Origin: Branchiostoma floridae
Taxonomy: Eukaryota; Chordata; Leptocardii; Amphioxiformes; Branchiostomatidae
DNA length: 64,000 bases
Assembly (NCBI RefSeq): GCF_000003815.2
Contig: NC_049981.1
Location: 31,959,349 to 32,023,348 of the forward strand
Direction: 5' to 3'
This document shows positions 1-64,000 of the stretch, piece after piece. Both the position numbers and the translations under genes were made by a program. A model generated the notes under the pieces. That model was given only the letters and a program-made list of their open reading frames with translations. It made no database searches and had not been told where the DNA came from. The stretch's first letter is position 1, and each line of letters starts with the position of its first letter.

Positions 1-2525
1 TGAAATGTTTGCTAATTGAAATTATAGTTCTTGCACTGTAGATTCACTTATCTTTCACATTTGCGATAGGAAAAGAGAGTGGAGGTTTACGTAGTGTTTT
101 TGGTTGAAACAATTCAATAGCACAAGTGGAAACACAATATATATTTGCAGTGGGAGGTCCCTGCAAATATAGAAACCACATAACGAGTGCCCCAAATAGA
201 GACCAGCTTGCTGCACTTTTGCAGGTCCTCAAACTGCTGGCATCACAGAAATAATATACATCATTAGAACTGCTACAAGTCTTGACCAACACAAGCTATT
301 TCCTTAATTTTCAGACATTGTATTACAAAAGATCAAGATGAAAACATAAGGTGGTGGGAGGAAAAATTAAATCTGCACACATTTGGTGAAACTAGAACTG
401 TATGTACCAGATGTAGGTACAACTGTCTGGTATGTGTACCATCCTCTGCAGTTCGACCTCTGGCTCAATTCTTTCGCTCACTAACAATGCAAAAGGATTG
501 AGCCATCGATCAGTATGACTGTCCTAGTGATCATTCTGACATATCAGGCCAGAATTATCATTAGATAAAAGAACCAATAGAGTTAATCGTTGTGGCCTAA
601 AACTAGCTAAATTTGAGACAGAACGGAAAGAATGAAAACCCCTTTCTACTATTGCTGAACAACCGTACACTTAGCAAAATCTCACAGATAATTTTGGAAT
701 ATGATGCGAGGTGTAAATTAATAAAGTATGATTTAAAACAAAACAAAACACACAAAGCGAAAAAATAATTGGTTGTTCTTTATGTACAAAATTCAGCGAT
801 TTGTCACATCTTATGTTGCCCAGTAGTTGCAGTACGGTTTAGCTTCTAGTGGAAAGGGGTGTATTGCCAGTTCACCTTTATCCACAGGGTAACCTATATC
901 TGTGGTTCTCAAATAGAGTAGGGATATCAAGTTACTGGAAGGTGGTTTCAAACTGCTATATTTTGAAAATATTGCAATTTTAAACCACCGTCCATTGACT
1001 TGGTATCCCTGAAATACCCTGCCTTTTAAAAACAATGGATATAGGTTACCCCACGGATAAAGATGAAAGTAGCGTTAAATGGAACACCTGAATGAGCGCT
1101 GAAGATTTACTCACCCGGCAAACAACATAGTACTGGAGACACGTGGGTCGGGAGGAGTAAACAAACAAACAAACAAACAAAAATGGGTCGAGAGTAGAAC
1201 TGGTGGATGTCTCACATTCTTCACACAAAACACACGAATGAACACAGTGGAGCTAGCCATGCCAGTACACACACTACAATACTGGCACTTTCATACTGCA
1301 AGGCCACAACAACTCTGTTACTTGTATGCTGGACAACTCCTGTAAAGTTTGGCTGTATCATAAACTCTTATAAAAAAGCTTATTCTTTTGCGCACCTGTT
1401 GTTGAATTGTTAATAGCTTGTGGGCATAAAAGCAGTGGTGTACTAATCTGCACGATTCATTTTGGCTCATACATCTACTTTACTCAATTTTCAATCTAAA
1501 AATAAGGTTTAAAAGGTCAAGTTTGACGCAGATATCTACAACTTGGATTATTTTCTTCCTTTTTTTCCATTGCTGCAGTTTCTTTTATTACCACAATTTG
1601 AGATGCAACAAACTGAGTCAGTGTGGCCTTACAGCTCTGTTTACAATGCCTATAGGCTGCTTCTGCTCTCACAAGTCAAAAGCAGTGAATTAGAACAAGT
1701 CCTAGCAGCAACTGAAATCACCTGACAAGTGATGTCTTTGCTAAAAGTGATCACCGAATCTAGGCCAGCTGCTGCCGCACCGTGTGCCTGTGAAGCTGGT
1801 GTGTTATGCCAAAGAGCAGTGTAGTAATACCTGCTATATAAGTATACAGACACAGATACAGAAGCTGGTGTGTTATGCTGAAGGGCTATACGGATACAGA
1901 CAGACACAGTTTGTCTGAGTTTCTGGGTTTCTTTGGAAAACTTCAGGGTAGAAGTGTGCAAAGGGGGAGCAGCATTGCAGTGCAGATCTTAGGCCACACT
2001 AACTACCTGGCTTTCAAAATCAGAGAAAACAAAAATGTTAAACTACAACGTAGCATCTAAAAGGGTGCAGCTTTTAATGCAAAGCTTGGAAAAGAAAATT
2101 AGACAAAGACACATAAATGAAGGAAAATGTCAGCAAGTTGGTTAAATTTCTTGAGAAACTGGTGACCATGTTTTAGCTTCTACATAAAACATGTACATGT
2201 ATCCCTGTGTATTTTTCAACACTATTCACCCCAAAACAATGGCAGCTACATGTACAACGTGCAAGACTCTATGTTAGGAAATTCAGTCACAGTGGTACTT
2301 TCCTGTGTTGACAGAATATATAGATTATATGTGTTTTAGATACTGATCTTCTCATTATCTTTTCAGCTACAGGATTGAACCATGATGCCCAACAACCAAG
2401 TAACAGTCCTGGTGTGGCCTATGACATGCCTACATGAAAAGCGTGGAATACAGGGAAAGACTGGTGCACACACACACGCACACAAGACAAACAAAAACAA
2501 ACAAACAAACAAACGTTGTGCATAC
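1..2525 (-). other. Intron downstream of the first PH exon (left part)
   Basis: I see no further exon here. It holds one foldback element (862-1078), short CAAA/GTTT runs near 1160 and 2490, and otherwise AT-rich unique-looking sequence. A GTGTTATGC segment repeats near 1800 and 1870 (GAAGCTGGTGTGTTATGC). Confidence 0.6.
862..1078. mobile_element. Foldback MITE, family A (TTCACCTTTATCC termini), copy 1
   Basis: Inverted termini: CCAGTTCACCTTTATCC on the left and GGATAAAGATGAA on the right, with inner inverted segments (ATTGCAATTTTAAA, GGGATATCAAGT/ACTTGGTATCCC). Further copies occur at 38381-38600 and 47681-47897 with the same layout. Nonautonomous, no coding capacity. The left and right borders are approximate. 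Confidence 0.75.
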
Positions 2526-63549
<61,024 letters not shown>

Positions 63550-64000
63550 CTGAGAAAATAACCTTCACTGATGAATGTATACCTGCTTGGAAATTAACGC
63601 TTTATCTAAGGGGTAACATGTAAGGGCTCAGACATGTGTGTCAGGCTCACACATGTGTGTCAGACTCAGAGACATATGTGTCAGGCTCACACATGTGTGT
63701 CAGACTCTGAGACATATGTGTCAGGCTCACACATGTGTGTCAGGCTCAGACATATGTGTCAGGCTCACACATATGTGTCAGGCTCACACATGTGTGTCAG
63801 GCTCACACATGTGTGTCAGGCTCAGAGACATATGTGTCAGGCTCACACATGTGTGTCAGACTCAGAGACATATGTGTCAGGCTCACACATGTGTGTCAGG
63901 CTCAGACATATGTGTCAGGCTCACACATATGTGTCAGGCTCAGGCACGAGTGTCAGGCTCAGACATGTGTGTCAGGCTCACACATGTGTGTCAGGCTCAC
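63550..64000 (-). other. Intron upstream of the first visible exon, running off the window
   Basis: Mostly the minisatellite from 63615. No upstream exon is visible. Confidence 0.6.
63615..64000 (+). repeat. Palindromic minisatellite, about 19-bp units, continues past the window
   Basis: Units GTCAGGCTCACACATGTGT and variants with GAGACATATGTGTCAG. Most units contain the palindrome CACACATGTGTG. Confidence 0.92.

Noticed and set aside
130-230. Minus-strand SAASWSLFGALVMWFLYLQG, faintly like the second PH strand (SW..F..L...LYLQ)
   Set aside because: It lacks the family's basic TPRGKR segment, has no acceptor in the right phase and no basic lipid-binding residues. Chance similarity.

Overview
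The window is intron-rich animal DNA, most likely from an amphioxus (Branchiostoma). The evidence is a deuterostome-like EFA6/PSD Arf-GEF split into many small exons, introns packed with short terminal-inverted-repeat elements, tRNA-derived SINEs and minisatellites, and no sign of prokaryotic gene organisation. The species call is an inference from style and repeat content, not from a database match.

I recognise one protein-coding gene, on the minus strand, and it spans the window. Its 3' half (29.4 kb down to 2.5 kb) encodes an EFA6/PSD family exchange factor for the small GTPase Arf6. An acidic Ser/Asp stretch leads into a complete Sec7 catalytic domain (exons at 29.0, 27.5, 25.0, 24.4, 23.8, 15.9 and 6.2 kb). 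The first strand of the PH domain follows at 2.5-2.6 kb, where the gene leaves the window; the rest of PH and the coiled coil lie beyond base 1. Every exon-exon junction joins in phase. Upstream on the same strand (63.5 to 30.7 kb) are ten more exons that also join in phase. They encode a helical, proline-rich, disordered N-terminal region that I do not recognise, with PPxY, NPxY and YxNx motifs and three related exons carrying an RPRS[LM][DE] motif. I treat them as the N-terminus of the same long EFA6 protein; this is inferred from phase, strand and order. About 2.5 kb of coding sequence (about 836 codons) is visible, without the true start or stop.

Two further candidate exons suggest extra isoforms. 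One is an alternative first exon at 18.2 kb (starts MNSFEDDYNFYNLR), which would make a PH-containing form lacking the catalytic core of Sec7. The other is a 123-nt open segment at 56.3 kb in a CpG-rich island, with splice phases that fit the flanking exons. A 27-nt microexon at 40.9 kb looks optional.

The remainder is intron. Notable contents: two tRNA-headed SINEs with 11-bp target-site duplications (4978-5276 minus, 28388-28875 plus); three hAT-type nonautonomous elements with perfect 8-bp duplications (12999-13315, 25272-27058, 58896-59274); several foldback MITE families; non-LTR retrotransposon fragments (48.7 and 51.4 kb); a 5.2-kb element with about 1.16-kb inverted arms bounded by TTAA (41.7-46.9 kb); and minisatellites at 20.8, 27.8, 60.8 and 63.6 kb. 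A 100-N gap at 43468-43567 is flanked by an apparently identical 749-bp duplication that is probably an assembly artefact. Several CpG-rich islands in introns are candidate promoters or enhancers.
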